From positions 1 to 64,000 of the forward strand of contig JALFJX010000012.1 in assembly GCA_022775905.1 (NCBI GenBank): a DNA stretch of 64,000 nucleotides, written 5' to 3'. The notes under the pieces are model-generated. The model did not search any database. It was not told the DNA's origin and saw only the letters and a list, made by a program, of their open reading frames with translations. Both the position numbers and the translations under genes were made by a program. Of the stretch, positions 1 through 8,884 are shown one piece after another. The DNA is from Methanobrevibacter sp. (lineage in GTDB: Archaea > Methanobacteriota > Methanobacteria > Methanobacteriales > Methanobacteriaceae). The first letter of the stretch is position 1; the number at the start of each line of letters is the position of its first letter.

Positions 1-91
1 AGAAGATTTATTTGCTGAATTTCTCGGAGAGTTAAGGTTAGTAACGAATGTTTTCTTAAGAATTATTCAAAACTAGAAGTTGAGATAAAAA

Positions 92-181
92 TTATAATTC
101 TTTAAGTTCTTCACTTATGAGTTTATCATCCTCATCAAAAACCTGCTCCAAAACATAAGATGCAAAACATTTTTCATCCAT
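92..181 (-). pseudogene. Short 29-codon fragment related to the decayed gene at 618-890
   Basis: A short frame encodes 29 residues containing the core VFDEDDKLISEELKEL. A very similar stretch (VFDDDNQFISEKIKEL, preceded in another frame by EKCMAS versus EKCFAS here) lies in the decayed copy at 618-890 on the same strand. The two are therefore paralogous pieces of one unknown small protein. This copy starts with ATG just downstream of the 197-466 gene and could be its detached C-terminal part. I do not recognise the family. It may be a true small ORF, but the broken sister copy makes a remnant more likely. Confidence 0.35.
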
Positions 182-196
182 AAATTATAATCCATC

Positions 197-466
197 TTAA
201 TAAAGCAATTCTAGATTAGAAACTACTGATGATGATAATAATAAATCATTGAAAGAATCTTTACGAGGACTCCTAACACCCTCCATACCATCATAATTAA
301 AACAAGTATCAGAATATGCACTTTCTAAAACTTCTTGCCCTTCTTCTGTGTTTAAATATTCTAATTTTTCTTCAGGATTCCCATATCCATTATTTAAAAA
401 TAAATAAGTAACTCTTTCCTTAAATTCTTCAAAAGACATTGGATAATTTATTTCTTTTGTCTCCAT
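197..466 (-). CDS. Hypothetical protein, 89 aa
   Basis: This is an intact frame of 89 residues, acidic and without membrane segments. The ATG is preceded by GGAAGGTATT, an acceptable Shine-Dalgarno sequence, which supports this start. The middle (residues about 10-60) is rich in Glu, Asn and Tyr, with FEEFKERV near the N-terminus followed by two NxEE-type turns. I do not recognise a family. It is flanked on both sides by decayed copies of another small gene and lies at the edge of an accessory region, so it may itself be part of a lost element. Coding status is likely but unproven. Confidence 0.5.
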   Translation of the reverse strand: METKEINYPMSFEEFKERVTYLFLNNGYGNPEEKLEYLNTEEGQEVLESAYSDTCFNYDGMEGVRSPRKDSFNDLLLSSSVVSNLELLY

Positions 467-617
467 AATACCTTCCCTTTTTCTCTATTTTTCCAAGCAG
501 CATCATGTATTTACTGAATGTTTTCTAAAGTAATATTTAAAACTGAAAGATTAATGAGAATACAGTAAACCCTAAAAGTTGATAATAGCATATTTATATG
601 GTTGAGTTATTACCTAC

Positions 618-890
618 TCATTCCTCAGAAATCATAAAATTATATAACTCTTTAATTTTTTCGCTTATGAATTGATTATCATCATCAAAAACCTGAATCG
701 AAACAGGGACGCCATACACTTTTCAGTTTGAATAAAATTACCAGTTTCACTACTTAAAAAAATATATAGAATATACTATTCTCATTTAAAATTTCAAAAA
801 ATAAAGTTTGAGGAACTCTACCCATGCCTTTAATTAAATAATTTACTTTTGCGAATTTAATAATGTTTTTCCATTCTTTTTTTATATTCA
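618..890 (-). pseudogene. Decayed small gene, paralog of the 92-181 fragment
   Basis: Reading the minus strand through at least two frame changes gives a continuous small protein. It runs from KKEWKNIIKFAKVNYLIKG and GMGRVPQTLFFEILNE through SSETGNFIQTEKCMAS to VSIQVFDDDNQFISEKIKEL, ending in a stop at 618-620. No single frame covers it. The C-terminal third matches the 92-181 fragment. The family is unknown to me. The 5' end runs into the start of the MATE pseudogene on the opposite strand, so the boundary is approximate. Confidence 0.45.
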
Positions 891-2172
891 ATGACCCCTT
901 CAATGGTTTCTATTTCTTTATATAATACAATAGACACCCTATTCGTAGCAGGGATCAGTGCAAATGCATTAACAGCAATTTGAATATTTTCTCCAGTTTA
1001 TATGCTGATTGTATCAATCGGACAAGGTTTAAGTACAGGAATGATAAGCATAATGTCCAATTACATAGGAGCAAATGAAAAAGAAAAAGCAAATAACGTC
1101 TTTTGGCAGAGGATTTTAATATCCATTATAATTTCAATAATCTGTTTTGTATTTGCATTTTTTGGTCTTAAAGAACTATTAATTATCATGGGAGCAGAAT
1201 CTGTAATAGATCTTACTATGGATTATGCTCAAACAGTATTTGCAGGAAGTATTATAATAATTTTAAATACTGTAACAATTTCATCTTTAAGAGCAGAAGG
1301 AGATATGAAAAAAGCATCAAATATTACCATTTTTGGATTTGTTTTGAATATAATTCTTGATTACTTCTTAATATATTTCCTTAATTTTGGAATTTGGGGA
1401 GCTGGTGCTGCAACAATACTATCCACATTAATTGGAACAATTGTTGTTATATACTGGCTATTTGTTAAGAAAGATACATACCTACAAACTAAATGGTCTC
1501 ATTTTAAATTTAATATGAAATATATAAAAAATATACTATCTTTAAGTATTCCAGCTACTTTAGAAGGGTTTGTAATGAGTTTTCTGTTTATATTTGTTAA
1601 TATGATGTTAATAGTAGCTGGTGGAGACATCCATGTTGTAGCATTTACAGGATCTTGGAAAATACTGTCCTTAGGAATGATACCTGCAATAGGAGTTGAA
1701 GCAGCTATTTTAACTATTTCCGGATATTATTTTGGATCTGGAAATTATAAGAGAATTAAAAGCATATATAAATATTCAATTATATTTTCCACAACCATCT
1801 CAATCATAATAGCTATTATCCTATTTATTTTTGCAAACCAAATTTCATACTTATTCACATTATTAAATGGATAAATCAATAGGTTACTTAATAGTAAATA
1901 TCATAAGATTATTTGGAATTTATATAATATTTGTTCCACTTGGTCTTTCATCAACCGCAATGTTTCAATCAGCACAAAAAGGATTTACTTCTTTATCTTT
2001 AGTTATTTTAAGAGATCTTTTATTATCAGCAATTTTTGCGTATATATTGGGAATTCTATTAAACTTCGGAGTTTATGGAATTTATGTAGGAATCATACTT
2101 GGGATGATTGTATCTTCCATATTTAGTTATTTCTACTTTAATTGGTATTTAGATAAACTTAAAAATAATTAA
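891..2172 (+). pseudogene. MATE-family efflux transporter, inactivated
   Basis: The translation is a MATE multidrug/cation antiporter with about ten hydrophobic segments. It includes the family-typical YNTIDTLFVAGIS near the start and VPLGLSSTAMFQSAQKG near residue 340. Three defects are visible. The first transmembrane segment is missing or truncated before the ATG at 891. An in-frame TGA lies at 981-983, within ALTAI-stop-IFSPVYM, where homologs have a residue such as Gly. A one-base insertion near 1869-1870 shifts the frame after LLNG, and the rest continues as DKSIGYLIVN up to 2172. The intact MarR gene that follows 42 bp later is the likely former regulator. Three separate lesions make sequencing error an unlikely sole explanation. 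Confidence 0.85.
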
Positions 2173-2213
2173 ACACTAGATTTAATATTATGTAACCACA
2201 GTTTAATAAAGAG

Positions 2214-2648
2214 ATGTTAAATAATAATTCATTAGATTCTTTAATATCTATAATCGATAGAAACTTTAAAATCGCTTGTTTAGATAAATTTGATGAATTA
2301 GATTTAACTTTTCATAATTATATGACTTTAGAATTTATATATAATCATGAAAATGTAATTCAAAAAGATTTAGCTAGGTTATTCCATAGAAATCAAAGTA
2401 CAATAACCAGATCTATTGATAAATTGGAAAATAAAGGATTTGTTGAAAGAATTCATGATGATAATAATAAAAAAAATAATATTATCATATTAACTACTAA
2501 AGGCCAAAAAGCTGTAGAGGAAATAAATAGTTTTAAAAAAGACTTGGAAAAGGATTTAGTTTATAATTTCACAGAAAATGAAAGAGAAATATTCAAGAAA
2601 CTATTAAATAGGTTAATTCATAATTTTAATAGTTATATTTTCAAATAA
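2214..2648 (+). CDS. MarR family transcriptional regulator
   Basis: A 144-residue protein with MarR winged-helix architecture. A long N-terminal dimerisation helix (1-30) is followed by helix-turn-helix LARLFHRNQSTITRSIDKLENKGF (about 60-85), a basic wing RIHDDNNKKNN, the family-typical LTTKGQKAVEE, and a C-terminal dimerisation helix. It starts with ATG at 2214 with only a weak upstream ribosome site. It lies directly downstream of, and co-directional with, the dead MATE pump, an arrangement typical of a drug-responsive repressor and its target. With the pump broken, the regulator may now be an orphan or act elsewhere. Family assignment is secure; the ligand is unknown. Confidence 0.88.
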   Translation: MLNNNSLDSLISIIDRNFKIACLDKFDELDLTFHNYMTLEFIYNHENVIQKDLARLFHRNQSTITRSIDKLENKGFVERIHDDNNKKNNIIILTTKGQKAVEEINSFKKDLEKDLVYNFTENEREIFKKLLNRLIHNFNSYIFK

Positions 2649-2841
2649 TCCCACAATTTATATTTTCTAAAATTTTATTATAATAACAGTACTAAAAAAA
2701 TATTTATTTTATATGTATTGGTGGATTTTCTTCTTGTTTTTCATGTGACTGTTTAGCTAGTAATTTTAACCATGCATTATCAATTTCAATAAGCAAGTAA
2801 TTTCAACATCTAAATAATCTTACTTCTGTTGTTGAATATCA

Positions 2842-3175
2842 CTAAAGCATATGATTAAAACTAGAATTAAGTATTATATAAAAAGAGAAGTAGATAATTA
2901 TTTCATCTAGTGTTTTTTGGAAACATTTCTTCAGATATTTCTTGTCTTCGTTACTCATTCCAATAGCTTCTGCGATTTTTAGAACACAAAAATCTATCAT
3001 TCATACATATTAACTTCGCTGATAAACTCTCCATCTTGGTATTAATATTTACAATAGTCATGGCTTTTAGATAATCATTTTTCAGTTCAAAATCATTACC
3101 ACTCATTGACCTTGTACCTAATTGAGAAAATTTCATATTTTCAAAATTCATAATAAAACCACTTGTTGTGCGCAA
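2842..3175 (-). pseudogene. Frameshifted remnant of an unknown gene
   Basis: The first part reads in one frame from 3175 (with FENMKFSQLGTRSMSGNDF, then NINTKMESLSAKLIC) and continues after a frame change near 3000 as MIDFCVLKIAEAIGMSNED and KKYLKKCFQKTL, stopping at 2842-2844. The overlap of the two frames in the same register of sense (AKLICM / IDFCVLKIAEA) suggests one original protein with an indel near 2998. The pattern of a helix with AEAIGMSNEDKKYL loosely resembles HD-domain proteins, but no HD residues are present, so that is only a guess. No intact reading frame covers it. Confidence 0.4.
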
Positions 3176-3405
3176 GCCATATATAACTTTTCACTAATCA
3201 TTTACCAACTTAAAAAAAAACATCTAATTATTCACCCTTTTTTAAAATGTTTTGAATATAACATTTAAAACAAAAATTAGCTTGTAAACAGGAACATAAC
3301 AATCATAGACAGATGAGTTTGAGTTTATGTAAAAACTAAAATTTGATTAACATATTTATATTTTGAAATCAAAAATTAACATATTATAATTATGGATGTT
3401 TTATT

Positions 3406-4803
3406 ATGAAAGTGACTTTAGTTAATCCACCACAAACTGCATCTAAATATAAATTCATGGGTGTTATTGCACCACCTTTAGGTATTGGTTATATAGCCGC
3501 AGTTTTGCGAGATAATGGAATTGATGTTAATATTCTTGATGCTTCTGCAGAGGATATGGATTTTAAGGAATTTTCAGAAGAAATCAAAAATAGAAGTCCT
3601 GACATCATTTCAATATCTGCACTTACACCAACAATAAATAAAGCTTTAGAAACAGCTAAAACAGCAAAAGAAGTGCTTCCTAATTCAATTATTGTAATGG
3701 GAGGATATCATCCAACTTTTGATTTTGAAGAAACATTGAAAAATGACTTTGTTGATATTGTTATTCGTGGCGAAGGAGAATATGTTCTTAGGGATTTAGT
3801 TGAAACTATTGAAAATAATGGCGATTTAAGGGAAGTTAGAGGAATTGTCTTTAAAGAAGATGACAACATTGTTTTAAATCCAAATGCTGATTTGATTTAT
3901 GATTTAGATGCTCTTCCATTCCCTGCTTTCGATTTAATGCCTATGGACAAATATAAACTTTTAGACATGGATACTCACATGGCAACTATGATTACAACAA
4001 GAGGATGTCCTATGAAATGCTCCTTCTGTTCTTCTGCTGCAATGCATGGTAGAAAAATGAGACAACGTAGTGTTGATAATATTTTAGCTGAAATTGATTT
4101 TTTACGTGAAAAATATGATATTAATACTATTGCATTCATGGATGATACATTCACATTAAAAAAATCAAGATTAATGGAATTTTGTGATAAACTTAAGCAA
4201 AAAGATTATGAGATTATGTGGGGCTGTACTGCTCGTGTTGATACTTTAGATGAAGAAGTACTTAAAAACATGAAGGAATCTGGATGTATTACTGTCTTTA
4301 TGGGTGTAGAATCTGTAGATCAAAACCAGCTTGATTCAATGGATAAAGGAATTACAGTTCCAAAAATTGAAAATGCATTTAAAATGTCAAGAAAATTAGG
4401 AATTAGAACAATAGCTTCTGTTGCCTTAGGCATGCCTGGTGACACTAAAAAGATTATGAATAAAACAATTAAATTTGTCCATAAACTTAAACCGAATTAT
4501 GCTATTTACAGTTTATCTACACCATATCCTGGAACAAGATTTTATAAAGAATCCTTTGAGAAAAATTTAATTAAAGTAAAAGATTGGTCTAAATACACAT
4601 TAATTAGCCCAATTTTAGAGACCGCAGACTGTTCTTTAAAGGATCTGAGGAAAATGCAGATTAAAGCATTTATAAAATTTTATTTAAGACCACATTATCT
4701 TTTAAGTCAATTTAGACAAGATGGAACGTATTTCATTAAAACAATATTTGGTGTAATTAAAACAGCATTAACTAAGAATAATGATAAGAACTCTGGAAAA
4801 TAA
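3406..4803 (+). CDS. B12-binding-domain radical SAM protein
   Basis: A 465-residue class B type radical SAM enzyme. Residues 1-140 form a cobalamin-binding-like Rossmann domain (VNPPQ, PPLGIGYIAAVL, and GGYHPT near 99-104, with RGEGE near 131). The radical SAM core begins with CxxxCxxC at Cys201, Cys205 and Cys208 in the context TTRGCPMKCSFCSS. The C-terminal 60 residues are basic and may contact substrate. Family members methylate or join unreactive carbons in cofactors, lipids or cell-wall precursors. The substrate here cannot be told from sequence. The gene stands alone between decayed DNA, with its own downstream hairpin. The upstream region has TATA-like AT stretches and a GGATG about 9 nt before the ATG. 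Confidence 0.85.
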   Translation: MKVTLVNPPQTASKYKFMGVIAPPLGIGYIAAVLRDNGIDVNILDASAEDMDFKEFSEEIKNRSPDIISISALTPTINKALETAKTAKEVLPNSIIVMGGYHPTFDFEETLKNDFVDIVIRGEGEYVLRDLVETIENNGDLREVRGIVFKEDDNIVLNPNADLIYDLDALPFPAFDLMPMDKYKLLDMDTHMATMITTRGCPMKCSFCSSAAMHGRKMRQRSVDNILAEIDFLREKYDINTIAFMDDTFTLKKSRLMEFCDKLKQKDYEIMWGCTARVDTLDEEVLKNMKESGCITVFMGVESVDQNQLDSMDKGITVPKIENAFKMSRKLGIRTIASVALGMPGDTKKIMNKTIKFVHKLKPNYAIYSLSTPYPGTRFYKESFEKNLIKVKDWSKYTLISPILETADCSLKDLRKMQIKAFIKFYLRPHYLLSQFRQDGTYFIKTIFGVIKTALTKNNDKNSGK

Positions 4804-4875
4804 CATGAACTTAATGTAAATCTTAATTTCATCATGCAGCATATCGATGAAGACCTTTGACTTTCCTAAATTAAA

Positions 4876-4917
4876 AAGTGGAATTGAATATTCCACTTAT
4901 ATTTTATTTTTACTTTT
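4876..4917 (+). terminator. Hairpin plus U-rich tail after the radical SAM gene
   Basis: AAGTGGAAT (4876-4884) and ATTCCACTT (4890-4898) form a perfect 9-bp inverted repeat with a 5-nt loop. A T-rich run follows (ATATTTTATTTTTACTTTT). It lies 70 bp after the stop of the 3406-4803 gene. Archaea can terminate on U-tracts alone, so the hairpin may instead protect the 3' end. Confidence 0.6.
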
Positions 4918-4959
4918 CAAATGAGTTCTCACTTTTCTGTAAATATAATATTAACATTA

Positions 4960-5656
4960 ATGGTGCATGACAATGATACGAAAAAAACAATAAAGACTTA
5001 TTGAATTGGATTTATAATTATGTATTATATTCCACTGATGAAAATAACACTTCAACATTGACATGGAATAGCACACAAAAAGATGCATGGAGATTCCTGC
5101 AGTCTATTCCACAAAAGGAAATGGTTCAGAAATACGGATTCTTTTCCAGCCGTTCACACTTTTTTTGTGGTATCCTTTGATGATGTTAAGCAAGTCTTGG
5201 AAAGAGATTTATCTCTGAGTTAACATGCAGCAAAAAAATCTACAGGCAAAACTCAAAAATCAATCGTGAAAATTAGAACATGACTGATGTTAGAGGAGCA
5301 TATCCTGATGCTACATTGGATGATGCAACTGAAGAAAAGTTTCTGTCTAACATGATGCTTAGATTATTAAATACAGGTTATCTTGAATATGTCAATACTG
5401 AAGAGAGCATAAAAAGATGTTTATATTAACTGAAAAGGGCAAAGATGCATTGGGGATATATTATAATTCTCAATTGTCCAAACTATTTTTAAAATTCAAT
5501 TCCTCAGAATTCACTAACATTAACTATTGGTTCAGCTATTAAAAACTTCTTTTCTTGAATGCTTTGATATATCGCATTGGAAAAAAAGGATTGATTTGTG
5601 AAAACGATGATGTTAATGTGAATATCACCTCATCAAATCAAATTCAAAAAGAGTAA
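4960..5656 (+). pseudogene. Decayed gene next to the integrase relic
   Basis: From an ATG at 4960 a good coding stretch runs through NNKDLLNWIYNYVLYSTDE, STQKDAWRFLQSIPQKE and KYGFFSSRSHFF. It then breaks in a T7 run near 5161-5167 and continues in other frames (FVVSFDDVKQVLERD, DVRGAYPDATLDDATEEKF, LNTGYLEYVNTEESIK, FILTEKGKDALGIYYNSQL) to about 5656. The LTEKGKDAL piece with the preceding helix looks like a winged-helix end. No frame is intact. The last part (ISYSKLL-type, then ENDDVNVN) resembles a second relic at 11655-11800, so this was a repeated gene, probably belonging to an integrating element. The function is unknown. Confidence 0.5.
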
Positions 5657-5780
5657 TTATTGGATTATCAATCTCATGTTGTTGGAAACATCAAAGTTGA
5701 AATTTTGCATACTATGTTAAATTATTACTTTTGGCTCTTTCAAAAATGTTTTTACAATCAACTTTTAAGGAGCTGAAAAA

Positions 5781-6886
5781 ATGAAAAACAATGCACTATT
5801 GAAAACCTGTTCATTACATTCAACCATTCTGAAGGCACTCAAAGGGCATACGTTTATGCACTGGAAAAATATACAACATATTTTGAAATGGAACTTAATG
5901 AACTTCTAAAAGAAGCAGAAATCAAGGAATCTGAAGGAATCAAATGAAAACACAGGAAAATCAAATTCAGACTTCTGGAATTCAGACAGTACCTGCTTGA
6001 AAACTATACTCTAAACACTGTAAAATCAGTCATGATAAATGACATCAAATTCTACAAGTTCTATGATGTTGAAATCTATGAGTTACCCAAAATCAATGAA
6101 AAATCCATTCAAAAGCCGCAGCCGATTTATTTCACTAATCTGCCGGATAAAAAAATCATCAGGGATGCATTGGGTATTGCAAATCCAGTCATGAAGGCCA
6201 TAATACTGTTTATCTGCTCCAGCGGCTGTGGACGAGCAGAATATCTAAGTTTAACAATTCAGGACTACATCGATGCACTATCTGAATATTTGCCAAAAAA
6301 TGATTTGTCAATTTTTGAGGTGATTGATTTAATCGATGATGACAAGACAATCATTCCCACGTTCAACATTCGCCGAAAAAAGACCAACAAATACTATACA
6401 ATCCACTGCAGCCCCGAAGCCATTAAAGCAATAAACGCACATATATTGTCCCGCAGAGATACTGTCACTAACGAGTCCAAACTGTTTAAGATTGCCGTTA
6501 ATTATCTTACGGTCAATTTTCAAAAAATCCATGATGATTTGGGTCTTGGAAAAATCGGCCCATACAACAGATTCAGAAACCATATGCTGCGGAAATTCCA
6601 TGCAAGTGCATTATATAATGACGGCATGAGTCTGGATGATGTAAACGATTTGCATGGTAAAGCCAAAAACAAGACTGATCAAGCATACTTCATGATAAAC
6701 CCAGAGGATTTAAAATACCAGTATATTGAACATATGTCTGCAGTAACCATAAGCACAGAAGTCAAAAAACTGCACGTCAAATCACAGGAGTTTGTAAAAA
6801 TAGAAAACGAGAAAAACGAACTGATACTGGAACTGGATCGTCTTAGATTTGACATTGACAGTCTTAAAAGCATGATTGGGAAATAA
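5781..6886 (+). pseudogene. Tyrosine recombinase/integrase, inactivated
   Basis: The C-terminal 284 residues (open from ATG 6032) contain a complete tyrosine recombinase catalytic set. The residues are Arg68 in SGCGRAEYLS, a beta-hairpin Lys near 116, His184-x-x-Arg187 in NHMLRKFH, His208 in DLHGKA and nucleophile Tyr219 in QAYF. The N-terminal SAM-like core-binding part lies upstream in the same frame (LFITFNHSEGTQRAYVYALE) but is cut by an in-frame TGA at 5945-5947, at a place where Trp (TGG) would fit (GIK-stop-KHRK). A one-base loss near 5797 separates it from the ATG at 5781 (MKNNAL). A late coiled tail follows the Tyr. The gene is dead as read. If translation restarted at 6032, an isolated catalytic domain could be made, but DNA binding would be impaired. 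Confidence 0.85.
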
Positions 6887-6908
6887 TCATTTGAAGCCAA
6901 GTGGGGAG

Positions 6909-7241
6909 TGATGGATGGAAAAAATAATCTAACATTAAATTAAAACTATAAACAATAATAATAACAGTTAACTTCAAATCACATGATTTACTTAATTGTT
7001 CTATTTATTTAATTAATTTTAGAAAAACCGTCCATCACATGACCTATAAAACTAAATACATAAATTGAAAAAAATGTTTAAATGAGTTATTTTTAAAAAT
7101 AAAGAAATTTAAATGGGAGTTATCCCAACATCAATTATGGACGAAAATTAATACTCCATATTTAATTAATAGTAGACAATATAATTATAATGACTTAATC
7201 ATATATAATGTATTTAATTAATCAATGCGAAAACCGTCCAT
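6909..7241. repeat. Set of GGACGG/CCGTCC repeats in the 530-bp gap after the integrase
   Basis: Four related copies of a short word lie between the integrase relic and the 7420 gene. They are TGATGGATGGAAAA (6909-6922), its inverse AAAAACCGTCCATCA (7023-7037), ATGGACGAAAAT (7137-7148) and the inverse GAAAACCGTCCAT (7229-7241). They form two facing pairs about 100 bp apart within otherwise AT-only DNA. Position next to an integrase suggests recombination or att-related sites, or folded-RNA arms. I see no gene in 6887-7419. Confidence 0.45.
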
Positions 7242-7419
7242 ATGATTAAATATAATAATAATTAGTATTTTTAACCTTCTTATTATTAATTAATTTTTTA
7301 TCAACCAAATCGTTTAAATCCAAATTACATATTACATTTTTATTAAACATGGTTTCACCATAATTTTATTTTTAAAAATTTATTGATGAGTCAATAAAAA
7401 TAACCAACAAAAAGTAACA

Positions 7420-7713
7420 CTATAAATCCATCACTCTTTTAGCCACATATTCCTGAGTAGCTAAAGTAACCATATCCTTGAAGTTTTCAAACTTAGTGTT
7501 TGCTTTAATAAAAGCATTTAGTTCTTCATTTAAATACAACTCTTCAGCAGTTGTTTCAGTCAGTTCTAATCCATATTTATCAATCATATCATCATAACTT
7601 CTAAATGTAGTGTTTGTTCGTATAAAATCAGTATTCAATATATCACTTAACTTGTAAGTGTTTATTCCTGATACTTCTTCAATATTTTTTCGTAATTTAT
7701 CTAAAAATTGCAT
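7420..7713 (-). CDS. Hypothetical acidic protein, 97 aa
   Basis: The protein begins MQFLDKLRKNIEEVSGINT and ends VAKRVMDL. A longer frame starts six codons earlier at 7731, but those codons contain the Shine-Dalgarno sequence AAAGGTGAT placed correctly for the ATG at 7713, so I choose 7713. The protein is helical and acidic in the middle, with no Cys and no membrane segment. Two halves look alike: TDFIRTNTTFRSYDDMIDKYG and NAFIKANTKFENFKDMVTLA. This suggests an internal duplication of about 35 residues (x-F-I-x-x-N-T-x-F-x-x-[YF]-x-D-M). I do not recognise the family. It may be a small regulatory or toxin-antitoxin-type protein from the accessory pool. Confidence 0.6.
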   Translation of the reverse strand: MQFLDKLRKNIEEVSGINTYKLSDILNTDFIRTNTTFRSYDDMIDKYGLELTETTAEELYLNEELNAFIKANTKFENFKDMVTLATQEYVAKRVMDL

Positions 7714-7967
7714 AATATCACCTTTTGACATAAATACAGCAATGATTTTTCACCATAAAGTGATTATTATATTTTTCATTATCCAAAATGATTTTTAAAA
7801 TCATAATTTGCATTTTTTATCTATTAATATACGTAATGGGTCAGGTTGTTGGTCATTTACATCAACTACATTACAGTAATTAATCTGGTGTGGTTTATAC
7901 TCATGATTGGAATAACATTCTATATACTAGGTATTATAAAACTACTATAATATAAAAGTTTCGGATA

Positions 7968-7982
7968 TGATACCAAATATCA
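7968..7982. promoter_or_regulatory. Candidate operator upstream of vapBC
   Basis: TGATA-CCAAA-TATCA is a perfect 5-bp inverted repeat about 80 bp before the antitoxin ATG. It is nested in a larger imperfect one (GGATAT ... ATATCC, 7963-7996). TATA-like AT stretches lie on both sides. VapB antitoxins usually autoregulate through such palindromes, so this is a reasonable operator candidate, but short AT-rich palindromes also occur by chance. The rest of the 347-bp gap 7714-8060 shows nothing else. Confidence 0.35.
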
Positions 7983-8060
7983 GATACATTTATATCCTAT
8001 TACAGATAGATAATATAATAGATTATCCATAACTAATATTTATCCAAGAGGTGAGAAAAC

Positions 8061-8294
8061 ATGCTTATATTAGCTACAAGTAAAATTCAAAGTAATTACC
8101 AAACCACAATCCCAAAAGAGATTAGAAAAAACTATGATATTGATGATGATACCGTCGTAGAATGGGCCATCAACAATAATGGAAATCCAGAAATAAATTT
8201 CAGAAAAAAAAGAAACTTTAAAGATTTAGTTGGAGCTTTTAAATCCGATGAACGAACAAATGCTGTAGAATTAAAAAGGAGTTTATGCGAATGA
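8061..8294 (+). CDS. vapB: AbrB/VapB-type antitoxin
   Basis: A 77-residue protein whose first 45 residues form a swapped-hairpin AbrB/SpoVT domain (SKIQSNYQTTIPKEIRKNY, then a DDDTVVEWAINNNG turn). This is the DNA-binding half of VapB antitoxins. The C-terminal tail (FKDLVGAFKSDERTNAVELKRSL) is the usual toxin-wrapping segment. A strong ribosome site, AAGAGGTGAGAAA, precedes ATG 8061. It overlaps the downstream PIN-domain gene by 4 bp (ATGA), which indicates coupled translation. It neutralises the toxin and probably represses the operon. Confidence 0.82.
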   Translation: MLILATSKIQSNYQTTIPKEIRKNYDIDDDTVVEWAINNNGNPEINFRKKRNFKDLVGAFKSDERTNAVELKRSLCE

Positions 8295-8728
8295 GAAAAG
8301 TATTTTTAGACACTTCATTCATAATGGGATTTGTCAATTCCAATGATGATTTACATGAAAATGCAATAAAATTGGAAGAGACAGAAAATGTATTGTCACA
8401 GGACTGTTATATAAACAATAACGTGTTAAATGAAGTTTTAACATTAACTGGTAGGAAAATTAACATCAATGCGGCAGAAGAAACATATTATGGTTTAATT
8501 GATAGTTTTGAAATATTAAATGAATACAATATTGTCAACTACACCAGCAAAACCTTTGATATTTTCAAAAGAGTTGTTGGACCAAACAGCAAAAAAACAA
8601 AATTAAGCTTCACAGATTCAAGCATAATTTTAACTATGAAAGAATCAAATATAACAGATTTGGTTAGTTTTGATCAACAGTTCAAACATTTCGATGAAAT
8701 AAATTTAATTGGCTCAAATTACTTATAA
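8291..8728 (+). CDS. vapC: VapC-type PIN-domain ribonuclease toxin
   Basis: A PIN-domain protein of 145 residues. Acidic residues expected for metal binding are visible: Asp7 in VFLDTSFIMGFV, Glu in NNVLNEVL (about 48), Asp in LSFTDSSIILTM (about 107) and Asp in LVSFDQQF (about 126). I choose ATG 8291 because it makes the classic ATGA overlap with the antitoxin stop, with AAAGGAG 9 nt upstream. A start two codons earlier at 8285 is also possible. The predicted role is cleavage of RNA, classically initiator tRNA or rRNA, when the antitoxin is degraded. All catalytic positions appear intact, so the pair may be functional. Confidence 0.85.
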   Translation: MRKVFLDTSFIMGFVNSNDDLHENAIKLEETENVLSQDCYINNNVLNEVLTLTGRKININAAEETYYGLIDSFEILNEYNIVNYTSKTFDIFKRVVGPNSKKTKLSFTDSSIILTMKESNITDLVSFDQQFKHFDEINLIGSNYL

Positions 8729-8884
8729 CATATTAATCTATACCAAACACCCAAAAATTTAATATGAATTTAAAAAATAAAATTAAATGAAAAACATTCC
8801 TACAAGAGCCAAAATAGTATACAAAATTCAGTTCCAACTGGAAACATTGAGAATCATAATAGAGCAATAGCTGAATGTAATGTA

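Noticed and set aside
5945-5947. In-frame TGA of the integrase read as selenocysteine or Trp
   Set aside because: The gene also has a one-base loss upstream, so it is a pseudogene. No recoding signal is apparent.
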